Shown here: positions 15,938-25,066 of the stretch, one piece after another
Numbering within the stretch: the stretch's first letter is position 1
How the letters are laid out: each line of letters opens with the position of its first letter
From: Psychrobacter sp. BI730
Lineage (GTDB): Bacteria; Pseudomonadota; Gammaproteobacteria; Pseudomonadales; Moraxellaceae
Direction: 5' to 3'
NCBI RefSeq assembly: GCF_013414195.1
Contig: NZ_JAATTV010000021.1
Location: 1-39,225 of the forward strand
Length of the DNA stretch: 39,225 nucleotides
Program-made: the position numbers and the translations under genes
The notes under the pieces: generated by a model
Told to the model about the DNA's origin: nothing
The model's database searches: none
Seen by the model: the letters and a program-made list of their open reading frames with translations, nothing else

Positions 15938-16714
15938 ATGAGTGCTTATATGCTACGTGCAAACCAACTGACCATCAGCCGTCAAGGAAATAATCTATTA
16001 GACAACGTGAGCTGCGAGATTGATACTAATCAACTGGTGGCATTGGTTGGGCATAATGGCTCTGGTAAGTCGACTCTGATTAAGGCGTTGGCAGGAGAGA
16101 TGACGAGCAGTGGGGGTACGATCACACTAGATGAGACCAATATTAGCGATTACGGCAATAAAGAGTTGGCACGTCAAATGGCATATCTACCGCAGCAATT
16201 GCCAGAAGCCGCTGGATTTACTGTACGCGAGCTGGTGATGCTAGGGCGTTATCCGCATCAAAAGTGGCTGCAAAAGCCAACTCAAATAGATAGAGATAAA
16301 GTCGAGCAGGCGCTAAAGGTTACCCAAACACAGGCATTCGCAGATCGTATTACGGCAACACTATCAGGCGGGGAACGCGCTCGTGCTTGGCTCGCGATGT
16401 GTCTGGCACAAGATACCCGTTATCTATTGCTCGATGAGCCACTTGCTGCGCTTGACATGCATTATCAAATCGAGGTCATTCAGCTTATTCGTCGTTTGGT
16501 CGATGAGCAAGGCTTGAGTGTGGTGATTATTATCCATGATATTAATTTGGCCGCGCAGTATGCGGATCGAATCATCGCGCTAAAAAATGGCCAAGTATGT
16601 CACAACGGTGATATCGCAAGCACCATGCAACCTACCGTGCTACACGATATCTTTAATGTCGATATGCAGCTGCTCAGTCATCCTATTACGGGACAGCCTG
16701 TCGCAGTCGCTTAA
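15938..16714 (+). CDS. fhuC: Ferric siderophore ABC transporter ATPase, FhuC/FecE-like
   Basis: The 258-residue ABC ATPase has Walker A GHNGSGKST (38-46), a Q-loop region at YLPQQLPE, signature LSGGERARAW, Walker B YLLLDEP, a D-loop and the switch histidine in IIIHDINLA. Length and spacing fit FhuC/FecE-type importers. It powers the FhuD-like and FhuB-like partners encoded next in the order fhuC-fhuD-fhuB, as in E. coli fhuACDB. No strong ribosome binding site is seen before the ATG at 15938; an ATG 12 bases downstream has GAG upstream and is an alternative start. Expression should depend on the Fur box upstream. Confidence 0.9.
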   Translation: MSAYMLRANQLTISRQGNNLLDNVSCEIDTNQLVALVGHNGSGKSTLIKALAGEMTSSGGTITLDETNISDYGNKELARQMAYLPQQLPEAAGFTVRELVMLGRYPHQKWLQKPTQIDRDKVEQALKVTQTQAFADRITATLSGGERARAWLAMCLAQDTRYLLLDEPLAALDMHYQIEVIQLIRRLVDEQGLSVVIIIHDINLAAQYADRIIALKNGQVCHNGDIASTMQPTVLHDIFNVDMQLLSHPITGQPVAVA

Positions 16715-16833
16715 CGTCTGATTTCTGCTCTTTCTTTCTAATTCGTCTACAAAGATACGTTTCTATGCCTCCCTTTTTTTACACCGATAAACCAGCGAAC
16801 CTTCCAATAGTTGCGTCAGTATCAGGGACGTCA

Positions 16834-17769
16834 ATGACAGTAATAAAATGGTTTACCCTTTCATTATGCTTAATATTGACAGCCTGCAACGATAATACAT
16901 CCACGCAAACAACTGCTACCTCAGCAGCAGAATTAGCCGCAAAACACAGTCATACCGATAGAATGAATATCGTCTCACCTGACTGGGGTAATGCGGCGAC
17001 TTTGACAGCGATGGGTCATGCGCCGATTGCAACAGGTGACGTAAGGGTCTGGGACAGGTGGGTCGGTAGTCCTAAATTGCCAGCGTCGATCACAGACTTA
17101 GGCATACGCTATCAGCCCAACGCTGAGCTAATCGCTCAACTGCCTGTCGATATGGTCATAGATAATTATTTTTATGAGCATGCACGCAACTTATACGGCG
17201 ATGTGCCTGCAGAATCTGTAATGTCTGCGGCAAAAGGAGAGACAGCAATGTGGGCTGACTATACCGAACCGACGCGGGAGCTTGGCGTACTGATCGATAA
17301 CCCGAAGATGGCTGAAGACTATATTGTACAAAGTCAGAAAGACATACAGCTCGCCAGTCAGCAATTCAAGGAGCGTTATCCAAAAGCCAAGAAATTCGCA
17401 GTGGTACAGTTTGCGGATGCTAATAACATGCGTATGTATGTGGCAAACAGCTTATTTCAGCCTGCGTTAGAGCAGATGGACAGAGAGCTTGTGGTATTGG
17501 GCAAGGGCAATCAGTGGGGGTTTGTGCCAATACGAATGGGAGATTTGGCGCAACTAGATGATGAGACTTGTCTATTAATTATCGATCCACTAAGCCCAAT
17601 TACTAGAGCTGAAATTGATGACAGCTTGATTTGGCAGCGTCTAGGTTATGGCAATACCCGCTGTGTGGGCGAGCTACCACCAGTATGGATTTATGGTGGG
17701 ATGTCATCATTGGTCAGCTTAGCAAATAACTTGTCAGAAGTTTCATTAAAAGGCGGGGAAGTACTATGA
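16834..17769 (+). CDS. fhuD: Iron-siderophore ABC transporter substrate-binding lipoprotein, FhuD-like
   Basis: The 311-residue protein starts with a lipoprotein signal: a hydrophobic core FTLSLCLILTAC with lipobox L-T-A-C. It is therefore lipid-anchored, unlike E. coli FhuD, which is a soluble periplasmic protein. The mature part is a class III periplasmic-binding fold, with RMNIVSPDWGNAATLTAMG at its start and DWGN-type contacts. The open frame extends to 16765, but the ATG at 16834 has AGGGAC upstream and begins the signal. The stop overlaps the FhuB-like start by 4 bases (ATGA), so translation is coupled. The ligand is probably a hydroxamate or carboxylate ferric siderophore; this is not resolved. 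Confidence 0.85.
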   Translation: MTVIKWFTLSLCLILTACNDNTSTQTTATSAAELAAKHSHTDRMNIVSPDWGNAATLTAMGHAPIATGDVRVWDRWVGSPKLPASITDLGIRYQPNAELIAQLPVDMVIDNYFYEHARNLYGDVPAESVMSAAKGETAMWADYTEPTRELGVLIDNPKMAEDYIVQSQKDIQLASQQFKERYPKAKKFAVVQFADANNMRMYVANSLFQPALEQMDRELVVLGKGNQWGFVPIRMGDLAQLDDETCLLIIDPLSPITRAEIDDSLIWQRLGYGNTRCVGELPPVWIYGGMSSLVSLANNLSEVSLKGGEVL

Positions 17770-19955
17770 GCGCCAATGCAGATACTAACAACAACCTTAT
17801 CAATAACCACACCGACAGTTCTCATAACGACAGTGCTCATACGATGACATTAGCTTCTCAAGCAGCAACGGTTTCAGATTCATCGATATCGTCATCCTCA
17901 TCAACGTCATCGAAACAGTCATCACCACCACTGAATCAGCCACCGAACCAACCCAATTCTCAAACTTCCTTGTTTGCCAATTTGTCTTGGCGACTGTGGG
18001 CCATGCTCATCGGACTAGCGGCTTTGTCATTATGGAGTAGTTGGGCACTGCTAGATCAGCAGTGGACGCGCCCACTTCGTGATTTGCTCATACCAAGCTC
18101 GCAATTGGATATTGCCAGTATGGCGATACAGCTACATATCGTGGCGACCAGCGTAGTGGCGTTGTTGGCTGGCGGGTTATTAGGCGTGGTCAGTATTTTA
18201 CTGCAGCAATTGGTAAAAAACCCACTAGCATCAGATACGACGCTAGGGGTGGGCGTTGGTGCACAGTTGGCGATGCTCATCGTCACGTTGTTTTTGCCAA
18301 GCTTGGCAATTTACGGCGGAATTTACGTGGCCTTTGTGGGGGCTATCATTAGTATGGGTCTGGTATTTGCCTTGTCAGCACCCAGTCGATTTAATCCATT
18401 GATTTTGATATTGGCCGGTTTGGTCGTCAATATTTTGCTGGCAGCAGTGGCTAATGTACTGGTGCTGTTCTTCGCTGAACGTAGCAATGGCATGCTGTCG
18501 TGGGCTGCTGGGTTTTTGGCACAAAACAGCTGGCATACCAGTATCGCGCTAGTCATCACTGCTATTTTGATGGCGGTCGTATGTCTGCCACTATTGAAAC
18601 CATTAACGCTAATGAGTCTAGATGACACGCAGGCCAAACGTTTGGGTGTGCCTATTAATGGGATTCGGGCACTGGTTGTATTGGTGGTCGCCGTTGTGAC
18701 CGCTTTAGTGATTAGTGAAGTTGGTTTAATTGGTTTCATTGGTCTTGGTGCGGCAAGTTTGGTCAATGCGCTGGGCATCTCCGCGATTGGTAAGCGTTTG
18801 GCCACTGCCTTTGGGTTGGGGGCGCTGCTGTTATTGTTGACCAGTAATGTCGCGTTACTGCTTGAGCCAATGCTCGATATGCAGATTCCAGCTGGTGCCA
18901 TGACAGGTATCTTGGGTGCGCCGCTGATTATTTGGCTAATTTTACGTCAGCGCCGCGCGCGGATAGAGACAGTGACGCCGATGCTTGCGGGTAAGCATAC
19001 ATCTATTGCCTTTTGGCGATGGGGCGTTGGTGTGCTCGCTATCATCATGCTAGCTTGTCTTTTTGTACAAGACATCAATGGTTGGGGGCTCAGTACTGAC
19101 TGGGCGCTCACTCAGCAATACCGCTTGCCTCGCAGTTTGAGTGCTGCAGCGACAGGCTTGATGTTGGCGGTCGCCGGTGTGCTACTGCAAACTTTAACGC
19201 GTAACCCTATGGCCAGTCCAGAGGTATTGGGTGTCAGTTCAGGCGCCGCACTTGGGGTTATTTTAGGGTTTTTATTACTGCCAAGTTTAGGGCTATCTGC
19301 GGGAGCAGGGACGTTGCTGGTTTCAGGACTGTCAGGGGCGATGGCCGTGCTGCTATTGATTATTTGGCTAGCACGCAGGGTCAGCTCAGGTTATTTATTA
19401 TTGGTAGGTATAGGCATTGCCGCCATGATGGATGGGGTGATGCATATGGTCAAGCTCTCAGGAGATCCGCGTCTAGAAGCGATGCTCAGCTGGCTTTCAG
19501 GGACGACTTATAGCGCTCAGCCTAGTACAGTATGGTATCTCATTAGCATTGCCGCTATCTTATTTGTACTCAGTCTATTGCTGATTAAGCCTTTGCGAGT
19601 TCTTGGGCTAGGTACAGGTGTGGCGCGTAATTTGGGTGTGGCGGTTACGCCAGTGACTTTGTCGTTATTGGCATTAGTAGCAGCACTTAGTACGGCCAGC
19701 ACGCTTGCCGTTGGCCCATTGAGCTTTATTGGTTTGATGGTGCCGCATTTGGCTACTTCACTGGGAGCTGTGAAGCTTGAACGACAATTGCCACTAGCTG
19801 CACTTTTAGGGGCAGGGGTAATGGTGATAGCGGATTGGATTGGCCGTTATGTTATTTTCCCTTATGAGCTGCCAGCTGGTACGATTGCTGCCATTATCGG
19901 TGGTGGATATTTCTTATGGCTCATTCGTAAGGTACCAGCCTCAGCAAAAAGGTAG
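17766..19955 (+). CDS. fhuB: Double-length ferric siderophore ABC permease, FhuB-like
   Basis: The 729-residue protein contains two fused FecCD-type permease halves, about residues 80-395 and 410-729. Each half has around 10 membrane spans. The second half carries GPLSFIGLMVPHLA and the first GLIGFIGLGAASLV, the loop that contacts the ATPase. Such head-to-tail duplication is diagnostic of FhuB. Residues 1-70 are a Ser/Thr/Asn/Gln-rich, low-complexity hydrophilic tail absent from E. coli FhuB. The gene overlaps the fhuD-like gene by 4 bases. It is followed by short gene scraps rather than an intact biosynthesis gene. Confidence 0.92.
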   Translation: MSANADTNNNLINNHTDSSHNDSAHTMTLASQAATVSDSSISSSSSTSSKQSSPPLNQPPNQPNSQTSLFANLSWRLWAMLIGLAALSLWSSWALLDQQWTRPLRDLLIPSSQLDIASMAIQLHIVATSVVALLAGGLLGVVSILLQQLVKNPLASDTTLGVGVGAQLAMLIVTLFLPSLAIYGGIYVAFVGAIISMGLVFALSAPSRFNPLILILAGLVVNILLAAVANVLVLFFAERSNGMLSWAAGFLAQNSWHTSIALVITAILMAVVCLPLLKPLTLMSLDDTQAKRLGVPINGIRALVVLVVAVVTALVISEVGLIGFIGLGAASLVNALGISAIGKRLATAFGLGALLLLLTSNVALLLEPMLDMQIPAGAMTGILGAPLIIWLILRQRRARIETVTPMLAGKHTSIAFWRWGVGVLAIIMLACLFVQDINGWGLSTDWALTQQYRLPRSLSAAATGLMLAVAGVLLQTLTRNPMASPEVLGVSSGAALGVILGFLLLPSLGLSAGAGTLLVSGLSGAMAVLLLIIWLARRVSSGYLLLVGIGIAAMMDGVMHMVKLSGDPRLEAMLSWLSGTTYSAQPSTVWYLISIAAILFVLSLLLIKPLRVLGLGTGVARNLGVAVTPVTLSLLALVAALSTASTLAVGPLSFIGLMVPHLATSLGAVKLERQLPLAALLGAGVMVIADWIGRYVIFPYELPAGTIAAIIGGGYFLWLIRKVPASAKR

Positions 19956-19958
19956 CTC

Positions 19959-20124
19959 ATGTCTGCAAGCATTGAATTTGAATAGCCGACAATTTTGACT
20001 TCATTCAGCAGAGGCTTATCTAACCTTATTTGATCAGTATTTTGATAAGAATAATGATGCTAAGTTTCAGCGAGATTGGATGACGTGCTCGGCAGGCTAA
20101 CAAAATAATAACTAGGAGCAAGTC
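19959..20124 (+). pseudogene. Scraps of a deleted gene after fhuB
   Basis: Three bases after the fhuB stop an ATG with an upstream AAGG opens MSASIEFE and stops at once (19959-19985). Further on, two frames joined by a shift read ADNFDFIQQRL and then YLTLFDQYFDKNNDAKFQRD, ending at a TAA near 20100. This looks like the start and end of a gene with its middle deleted and a frameshift. The C-terminal part faintly recalls NIS siderophore synthetase tails, but I cannot prove the family. Confidence 0.35.
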
Positions 20125-20163
20125 ATGCCGACCGTCACCCAATTTTATGGTGCCACTGCTTAA
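20125..20163 (+). CDS. 12-residue ORF translationally coupled to the MFS gene
   Basis: A strong AGGAG site (20114-20118) lies 6 bases before an ATG that opens MPTVTQFYGATA. Its TAA overlaps the MFS start as TAATG. The MFS gene has no ribosome binding site of its own, so this mini-ORF probably loads ribosomes for it. It may be a leader peptide, or the two ends of a gene whose middle was deleted. Confidence 0.45.
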   Translation: MPTVTQFYGATA

Positions 20164-21662
20164 TGAGTAACGCTCCTATAAATAAAGTACTTATAAATAA
20201 CACATCTACAAATGAGTCGCCTATAAACGAAGCCTCTCAGAGTAGTAGTGATGGCTTGAGCAACAAACAAGTACAGCAGGTATTATTGACACTATTACTC
20301 GGCGGTACGGTCGTCAGCTTTAGTAATAGTGCACTTAATCCAGCGATTCCTGTCTTTATGTCGGTGTTTGATGTCGATATTGTGATGGGCGGCTGGGTGC
20401 TAAATGCTTATGTATTGGCCATGAGTGTGGGGCTGATGCTAAGCGGCTACTTAAACAAAAAGTTTCCTTTTAAGCATGTTTATTTGGCGGCAATTTTTGG
20501 ATTTATGCTGGGCTCAGTCATTGGGATGCTGGCGTCTAGCATGAGCTTTGTCATCATTGCCAGAGCCATACAAGGACTGAGTGGCGGTCTGATCATCCCA
20601 CTGTCTATTGGTATGCTGTATCAGATTTATCCGCAGCAGCAGCACGGCAAAGTAATGGCGCTATGGAGCATTGTTATTATGATGTCGTTGGCGTTTGGCC
20701 CTTTGGTCGGTGCTTACTTGGTTGAGCAGTTTGCGTGGTGGACACTGTTTGCCATTACGTTACCACTTAGTATCGCGGTCATGGCGATGGTATGGTGGTT
20801 AATACCTGATATGCGCTCACATGATAAAAAAAGCCCTTTCGATACCATCGGGTTTATCAGCTTACTCACTTGGCTGCTTGCGATGATGGTTTGGCTGATC
20901 ACGCTGAAGATAGACTTCACTAGTGGATTGCTCAGCAGTGACGGCCTATTAAAGATAGCCACGTTGGGTTTGTTGTCTGTCGGATTCTTGCTGTCCGCGA
21001 TGGTTTGGTGGGCATATGAGCGGCGGCAGAAACATCCATTATTAAACGTGCGCTTGTTCCGTAATAAAACCTATTTGCACAGTAATATCATCAGCATTAC
21101 CCAAACAGTCGGCTTGATGCTGTGTCTATTGCTATTGCCCGTGTTAATCCAAGATTTGATGGGTGAGAGTGCCTTATGGACAGGCATTATCCTGATGGTC
21201 GCGACGCTCGTAGCCAGTGCTACTGCCCATTACGCCGGCAAGATGGTAGACAAACAAGGTGCCCGAGGTATTGGCATCGTAGGAATTGCGATTAGTGCGC
21301 TGTCTACCTTGATGCTGGCATGGTGCTTGTATCAGCCCACGCTTTGGCTATTAATACTAATTATGAGTGTGCGAGGTATTGGGGTAGGTTTGGCTTACCT
21401 GCCAACCACAACGGTAGGGTTTAGCAGCTTACCCAAAGATGCGGTCACTGAGGGAGCTGCCCTTAATAACATCAGTCGCCGTATCATCTCTACCATATTT
21501 ATCACGCTGTCCACCCTTTATATAGACAGTCGAGGTGCGCAGTTATTAGCAGCAGGTAGTAGTGACAGCACGGCGAGCGCTATCCAAGAAATACTGGTGA
21601 TCATCGCGGTGCTTTTATTATTCACGATTCCTTCGGCGTGTAAATTACCACGATCCTCATAA
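20163..21662 (+). CDS. MFS transporter, DHA2/EmrB-like, probable siderophore exporter
   Basis: The 499-residue protein has a polar N-terminal tail of about 38 residues and about 14 hydrophobic spans, as in the DHA2 drug:H+ antiporter family. The motif-C-like region is GPLVGAYLVEQF; RAIQGLSGGLIIPLS and the WWLIPDMRS loop are also typical. Its position inside a Fur-linked ferric siderophore import locus suggests siderophore export, like MFS proteins of NIS siderophore operons; general drug efflux is the alternative. Its start is embedded in TAATG, making it dependent on the preceding mini-ORF for translation. Confidence 0.8.
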   Translation: MSNAPINKVLINNTSTNESPINEASQSSSDGLSNKQVQQVLLTLLLGGTVVSFSNSALNPAIPVFMSVFDVDIVMGGWVLNAYVLAMSVGLMLSGYLNKKFPFKHVYLAAIFGFMLGSVIGMLASSMSFVIIARAIQGLSGGLIIPLSIGMLYQIYPQQQHGKVMALWSIVIMMSLAFGPLVGAYLVEQFAWWTLFAITLPLSIAVMAMVWWLIPDMRSHDKKSPFDTIGFISLLTWLLAMMVWLITLKIDFTSGLLSSDGLLKIATLGLLSVGFLLSAMVWWAYERRQKHPLLNVRLFRNKTYLHSNIISITQTVGLMLCLLLLPVLIQDLMGESALWTGIILMVATLVASATAHYAGKMVDKQGARGIGIVGIAISALSTLMLAWCLYQPTLWLLILIMSVRGIGVGLAYLPTTTVGFSSLPKDAVTEGAALNNISRRIISTIFITLSTLYIDSRGAQLLAAGSSDSTASAIQEILVIIAVLLLFTIPSACKLPRSS

Positions 21663-21663
21663 A

Positions 21664-22093
21664 CAAATACTCCGTATCGGGATTTGCTTTTGCTTATCAA
21701 GATGGAAATATCATTGATTTTTGGCACCAGACATTAATCGCCGTAGAGCAGTGGGCATCATTGATCAATTGTCCTTTTCACCTACTGGCTAAAAGTAAGT
21801 TAAGTTTCCCTGTATCTATGCAGGGTATCAGCGCTGTGACCACATTCAAGAGCACTCAAGCACAAGGCACGCTGGCGTCCGATATTGCCTATCGCTTCGG
21901 TGAGCAGGCAACGACGATTCGTTCAGGCGACATTGCCATTATGGATAATGACGGCGTATTTATATTATCTGTTGATATAGCACAGCAGCTATTATCAGGT
22001 TGTCAAAATAAACATAGAGAGGATGAGATGGAACTCCAACGCTTCTTTAAGGCCTATCATAACAGTGAGCTAGATAAATTATTCAATGACTAA
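21664..22093 (+). pseudogene. Broken RraA/aldolase-like gene
   Basis: The C-terminal frame (to 22093) reads SFPVSMQGIS, then RSGDIAIMDNDGVFIL and DIAQQLL. This matches the end of RraA-like/4-hydroxy-4-methyl-2-oxoglutarate aldolase folds (PVF.RG..., RPGDIVVGD.DGVVV). The preceding matching piece, AVGIIDQ, is in another frame and is followed by stops near 21790, so the gene is frameshifted and lacks an intact 5' half. The longest remaining frame would need a TTG start at 21761. Its original role beside the MFS exporter may have been in siderophore precursor supply; this is inference. Confidence 0.5.
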
Positions 22094-22183
22094 TGAAATT
22101 ATCAAAGATTAAATAGCCAACTATACCTGCGAAAACAACACAAATAAACGCTACTAACAAGGTGTAAATACATATATAAATAA

Positions 22184-22202
22184 AAACGATTATCATTTAC
22201 AA
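22184..22202. promoter_or_regulatory. Fur-box-like site upstream of the siderophore receptor
   Basis: TTATCATTTACA (22190-22201) is an exact copy of one arm of the Fur boxes at 15828 and, with one change, 31978. The opposite arm is degenerate (AAAACGAT). It lies about 100 bases before the receptor start in the 209-base gap. Confidence 0.6.
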
Positions 22203-22302
22203 TACGATTCACAAAGTTAGTACACACAGTATTATTAGCTAAATATTACTCATACCACTGTTTATTTATCCAGCTAAGTGAAATAACCTAAGTGAAATAA
22301 TT

Positions 22303-24699
22303 ATGAAAAGCCATCATCAAATTGCTCTATCTGTTCTTACCCTCTGTATTAGTCAGCAATTATATGCACAAAACAATGTCAATGAAACGGATGCCTTATT
22401 AGATGCGCAGACATCAGCGGAAATGGCTTCAAGTACTGTGTCTAACGAGACGCCTAATGTGACTTTAGACACTATCAATGTCACGGCCAAAGCCAGAACG
22501 GGCACGGCGCTGGCACAAAAAATTAGTGAGATGCCGGCAGTTACTCAAGTAATTACTGAAAATGAGATTCAGATGCAGGCAACGGGTGACCGTACTACTG
22601 GTGATATCTTGGCACAGTTGATACCGAGTCTGGGTGCCAGTAGTGGCTCAACTAGTAACTATGGTACGACCATGCACGGTCGTCCTGTACAGTTCTTGTT
22701 GAATGGTGTGCCTTTAAGCAGTTCACGTAGTCTTTCGCGCGAGCTAAATAGTATCGATCCTGCTCAGCTTGAGCGGGTAGAGGTACTCTCAGGTGCCACT
22801 AGTATCTACGGTGCTGGTGCAGCAGGTGGCCTGATTAACCTTGTGACCAAATCTTTGGTAGGATATGGACCTATCAGACAGACTAGAGTCGGTGTCAGTA
22901 GCAGTCGTAATTTTGAGTCAGACTCATTGGGTTATCACGTAGGACAAACCTTAGGATATGGCGGCGAGCGAGTGTATGGTCGCTTAGATGTTGATTATGA
23001 TAATAAAGGCGGCAAGTTTGATAGCAAAGGCAATCGAATCAGCCCAGATGTCAACCAAACTGACCAGCAAGATACCGAATCGCTAAGTTTGAATGGTAGC
23101 TTGGGTGTAGAGCTCACTGACAGCCAACGTCTTGATCTTGCAGTAACTTACTATAAAGATGAGCAAAACACCGACTATGGTCCAGATTATGGCGATAACT
23201 TACAGGTCTTGCTAAAACCTAAGGATGCACCACCGTCTTTAAAAGCCATTGATGGTGCCAACGTAGAAAATGAGCCATATACCGAAAAAAGCTCAGTAAA
23301 TTTAAGCTATAACGATGATGACTTTGTAGGCTCAGGGTCTAGCTTAAGCTTGACAGGCTATTATAGAGATGAGAAAGGCCGTTTTTATCCTTCTGGTAAA
23401 GATTTCCCTAAACAAGCGGGCAAAGTCTGGATAGCTAATGGCCTTACCGATAAGAGTACGCTAGAAGAATTATTGGGCGGGGCAGTCGTCGTCACTCAGT
23501 CAGAAGCTGATATCGAAGTAATGGGTTTGCGAGCAGCCATGCAAACCGAAACCGAAATTGCAGGCAAAAAGACACTGTTTAGCTACGGCGCTGATTTCGA
23601 GCGCGAAAATAGTGAGCAAACTTACTACGGTCAAGACCTAAATACGTTCCTTGCTAGCAATGGCTTGACCGCCCAAACCAATGGACTTACCTATAATGGT
23701 GGACCAGATACTACCATCGATAAATGGGGCGCTTTTGTCAATGCAGATGTAGATATAACTGACAAGTGGCATACCAGTGCTGGTGTGCGTTACCAAAAAT
23801 TGAAGTCAGAGACTGATACCTTTACGCCCATCTATGAGCAACTGCTTGAAGAGTATTTTAATAGCCCTGCTATCAGTGGAACAAGCGCAGCTTATGGCAT
23901 TGACTATCAAGCAGGCGACGTAGAAAAAGGCAGCACAGACCACGACAAAACCTTGTTTAATCTCGGTACTAGCTATCAAATAACACCGAATGATCAAGTT
24001 TTTGCTAATTTTTCACAAGGGTTCACCACAGCCGATATCCAACGGGCGCTACGTGATGTACGTGCCGGTTTCGTGGTTAATTCAGACAACGTACAACCGA
24101 TTACAACCAATAACTACGAGTTTGGCTGGCAAGGCAAACATGGCGATACCGCAGCACGCTTGAGTGGATTCTACAACGAATCAGATAAAGTCGTGCGCTT
24201 TACTGACAGCTATACTGTGGAAGTTGTCGATACCGATGAGCGCGTTTATGGGGTAGAAGGGTCGCTTAGTCATGATATTAGTGATAAATGGCAAGTAGGC
24301 GGTAGTGTGGCGTACACTTGTGGTCAGTATGACAAAGATGGCGATTGGCTAGAGCTAGATGCAGTACGTCTAACACCGCTAAAAGGTACGGCATTTGCTC
24401 AGTATAACTTCGATGAGGGCAGCAATATTCGTCTACAAGCATTGGCAATCGGCGGTGATGACAAGGCTTTTAAAGATCAACAAAAAGACCCTGACTCTAG
24501 TGCCTTACCTGTCACTGGTTATATGACCCTTGATGTATTGGGCCAAGTAAACATGCCAGTCGGCCGAGTAGATTATGGCGTTTATAACTTGCTTAATAAA
24601 GATTATCTAACGGTCTATCATCAAACCACATTTGGTGATTTAAACCGTCTACCTGCCTCGGGTACGACTTATGGATTAAGCTATACCGTCGATTACTAA
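22303..24699 (+). CDS. TonB-dependent ferric siderophore receptor
   Basis: The 798-residue outer membrane receptor has a signal peptide ending near YAQ (residue 23) and a TonB-box-like stretch TLDTINVTAK. The plug domain (about 70-185) contains LERVEVLSGATSIYGAGAAG and GLINLVTK. A 22-strand barrel follows and ends in the aromatic residue Tyr (YTVDY), as expected for BAM recognition. Relatives transport hydroxamate/citrate siderophores (IutA/PvuA-like), which agrees with the FhuCDB-type importer upstream. The ligand is not provable here. It is preceded by a Fur-box-like site and followed by a strong terminator, so it is probably its own unit. Confidence 0.9.
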   Translation: MKSHHQIALSVLTLCISQQLYAQNNVNETDALLDAQTSAEMASSTVSNETPNVTLDTINVTAKARTGTALAQKISEMPAVTQVITENEIQMQATGDRTTGDILAQLIPSLGASSGSTSNYGTTMHGRPVQFLLNGVPLSSSRSLSRELNSIDPAQLERVEVLSGATSIYGAGAAGGLINLVTKSLVGYGPIRQTRVGVSSSRNFESDSLGYHVGQTLGYGGERVYGRLDVDYDNKGGKFDSKGNRISPDVNQTDQQDTESLSLNGSLGVELTDSQRLDLAVTYYKDEQNTDYGPDYGDNLQVLLKPKDAPPSLKAIDGANVENEPYTEKSSVNLSYNDDDFVGSGSSLSLTGYYRDEKGRFYPSGKDFPKQAGKVWIANGLTDKSTLEELLGGAVVVTQSEADIEVMGLRAAMQTETEIAGKKTLFSYGADFERENSEQTYYGQDLNTFLASNGLTAQTNGLTYNGGPDTTIDKWGAFVNADVDITDKWHTSAGVRYQKLKSETDTFTPIYEQLLEEYFNSPAISGTSAAYGIDYQAGDVEKGSTDHDKTLFNLGTSYQITPNDQVFANFSQGFTTADIQRALRDVRAGFVVNSDNVQPITTNNYEFGWQGKHGDTAARLSGFYNESDKVVRFTDSYTVEVVDTDERVYGVEGSLSHDISDKWQVGGSVAYTCGQYDKDGDWLELDAVRLTPLKGTAFAQYNFDEGSNIRLQALAIGGDDKAFKDQQKDPDSSALPVTGYMTLDVLGQVNMPVGRVDYGVYNLLNKDYLTVYHQTTFGDLNRLPASGTTYGLSYTVDY

Positions 24700-24712
24700 A
24701 AAGCGCCACGTA

Positions 24713-24760
24713 TTAAAAAACCCTTCAGGCTATGAAAATTTAGCGTGAAGGGTTTTTTAA
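24713..24760 (+). terminator. Rho-independent terminator of the receptor gene
   Basis: TTAAAAAACCCTTCA (24713-24727) and TGAAGGGTTTTTTAA (24746-24760) form a perfect 15-bp stem that continues inward with one mismatch. It ends in a T run, 14 bases after the receptor stop. Confidence 0.93.
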
Positions 24761-24864
24761 TGTTCATAACTCTCTAAAGTATTCATCTGCTCCAAAAGTA
24801 TTTGTCAACGTTTTCCATTCTATATTTGATGAGGTGCAAAAAATTATTTTTTGGCATTTTATGA

Positions 24865-24892
24865 TTGACTTATAGCGTATCAATGCTAATCT
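24865..24892 (+). promoter_or_regulatory. Probable promoter of the manganese riboswitch-mntP unit
   Basis: A -35 TTGACT (24865-24870) and a -10 TAATCT (24887-24892) are 16 bases apart. A start near 24899 would place the riboswitch at the very 5' end of the transcript. Confidence 0.5.
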
Positions 24893-24894
24893 AA

Positions 24895-25040
24895 TCTCTC
24901 TTTGGGGAGTAGCCTGCTTTCGTACTGCGAAAGCGTTCGTATCAACATACTTGGCCACATGCCATGGTGCGAACACCTCTCGGTTGGCGAGACCATCGAT
25001 ATATCTACACTGCAGGTCGGGGGTGTGGCTATGTCGTGGA
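24895..25040 (+). ncRNA. yybP-ykoY manganese riboswitch
   Basis: The leader before mntP contains the two conserved loop elements of the yybP-ykoY class: TTTGGGGAGTAGCC at 24901-24914 and CGGTTGGCGAGACCA around 24979-24993. The 5' TAGCC is complementary to GGCTA near 25027-25031, which would close the basal helix. This class senses Mn2+ and raises expression of Mn exporters. An open frame runs through it from 24902, but codons there are not conserved protein and the true mntP start is at 25067. Confidence 0.88.
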
Positions 25041-25066
25041 CTCTATACTCGACCAGAGAAAATCAC

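Noticed and set aside
18323..18901. 192-codon antisense frame inside fhuB
   Set aside because: The plus strand encodes an unmistakable FecCD permease there. The antisense frame has biased Thr/Ala/Lys composition typical of a shadow.
21761..22093. 110-codon frame as an intact gene
   Set aside because: It requires a TTG start without a ribosome binding site and covers only the C-terminal part of an RraA-like fold, so I list it as a pseudogene.
24902..25066. N-terminal extension of MntP
   Set aside because: This stretch is the conserved yybP-ykoY riboswitch, and MntP of normal length starts at 25067.
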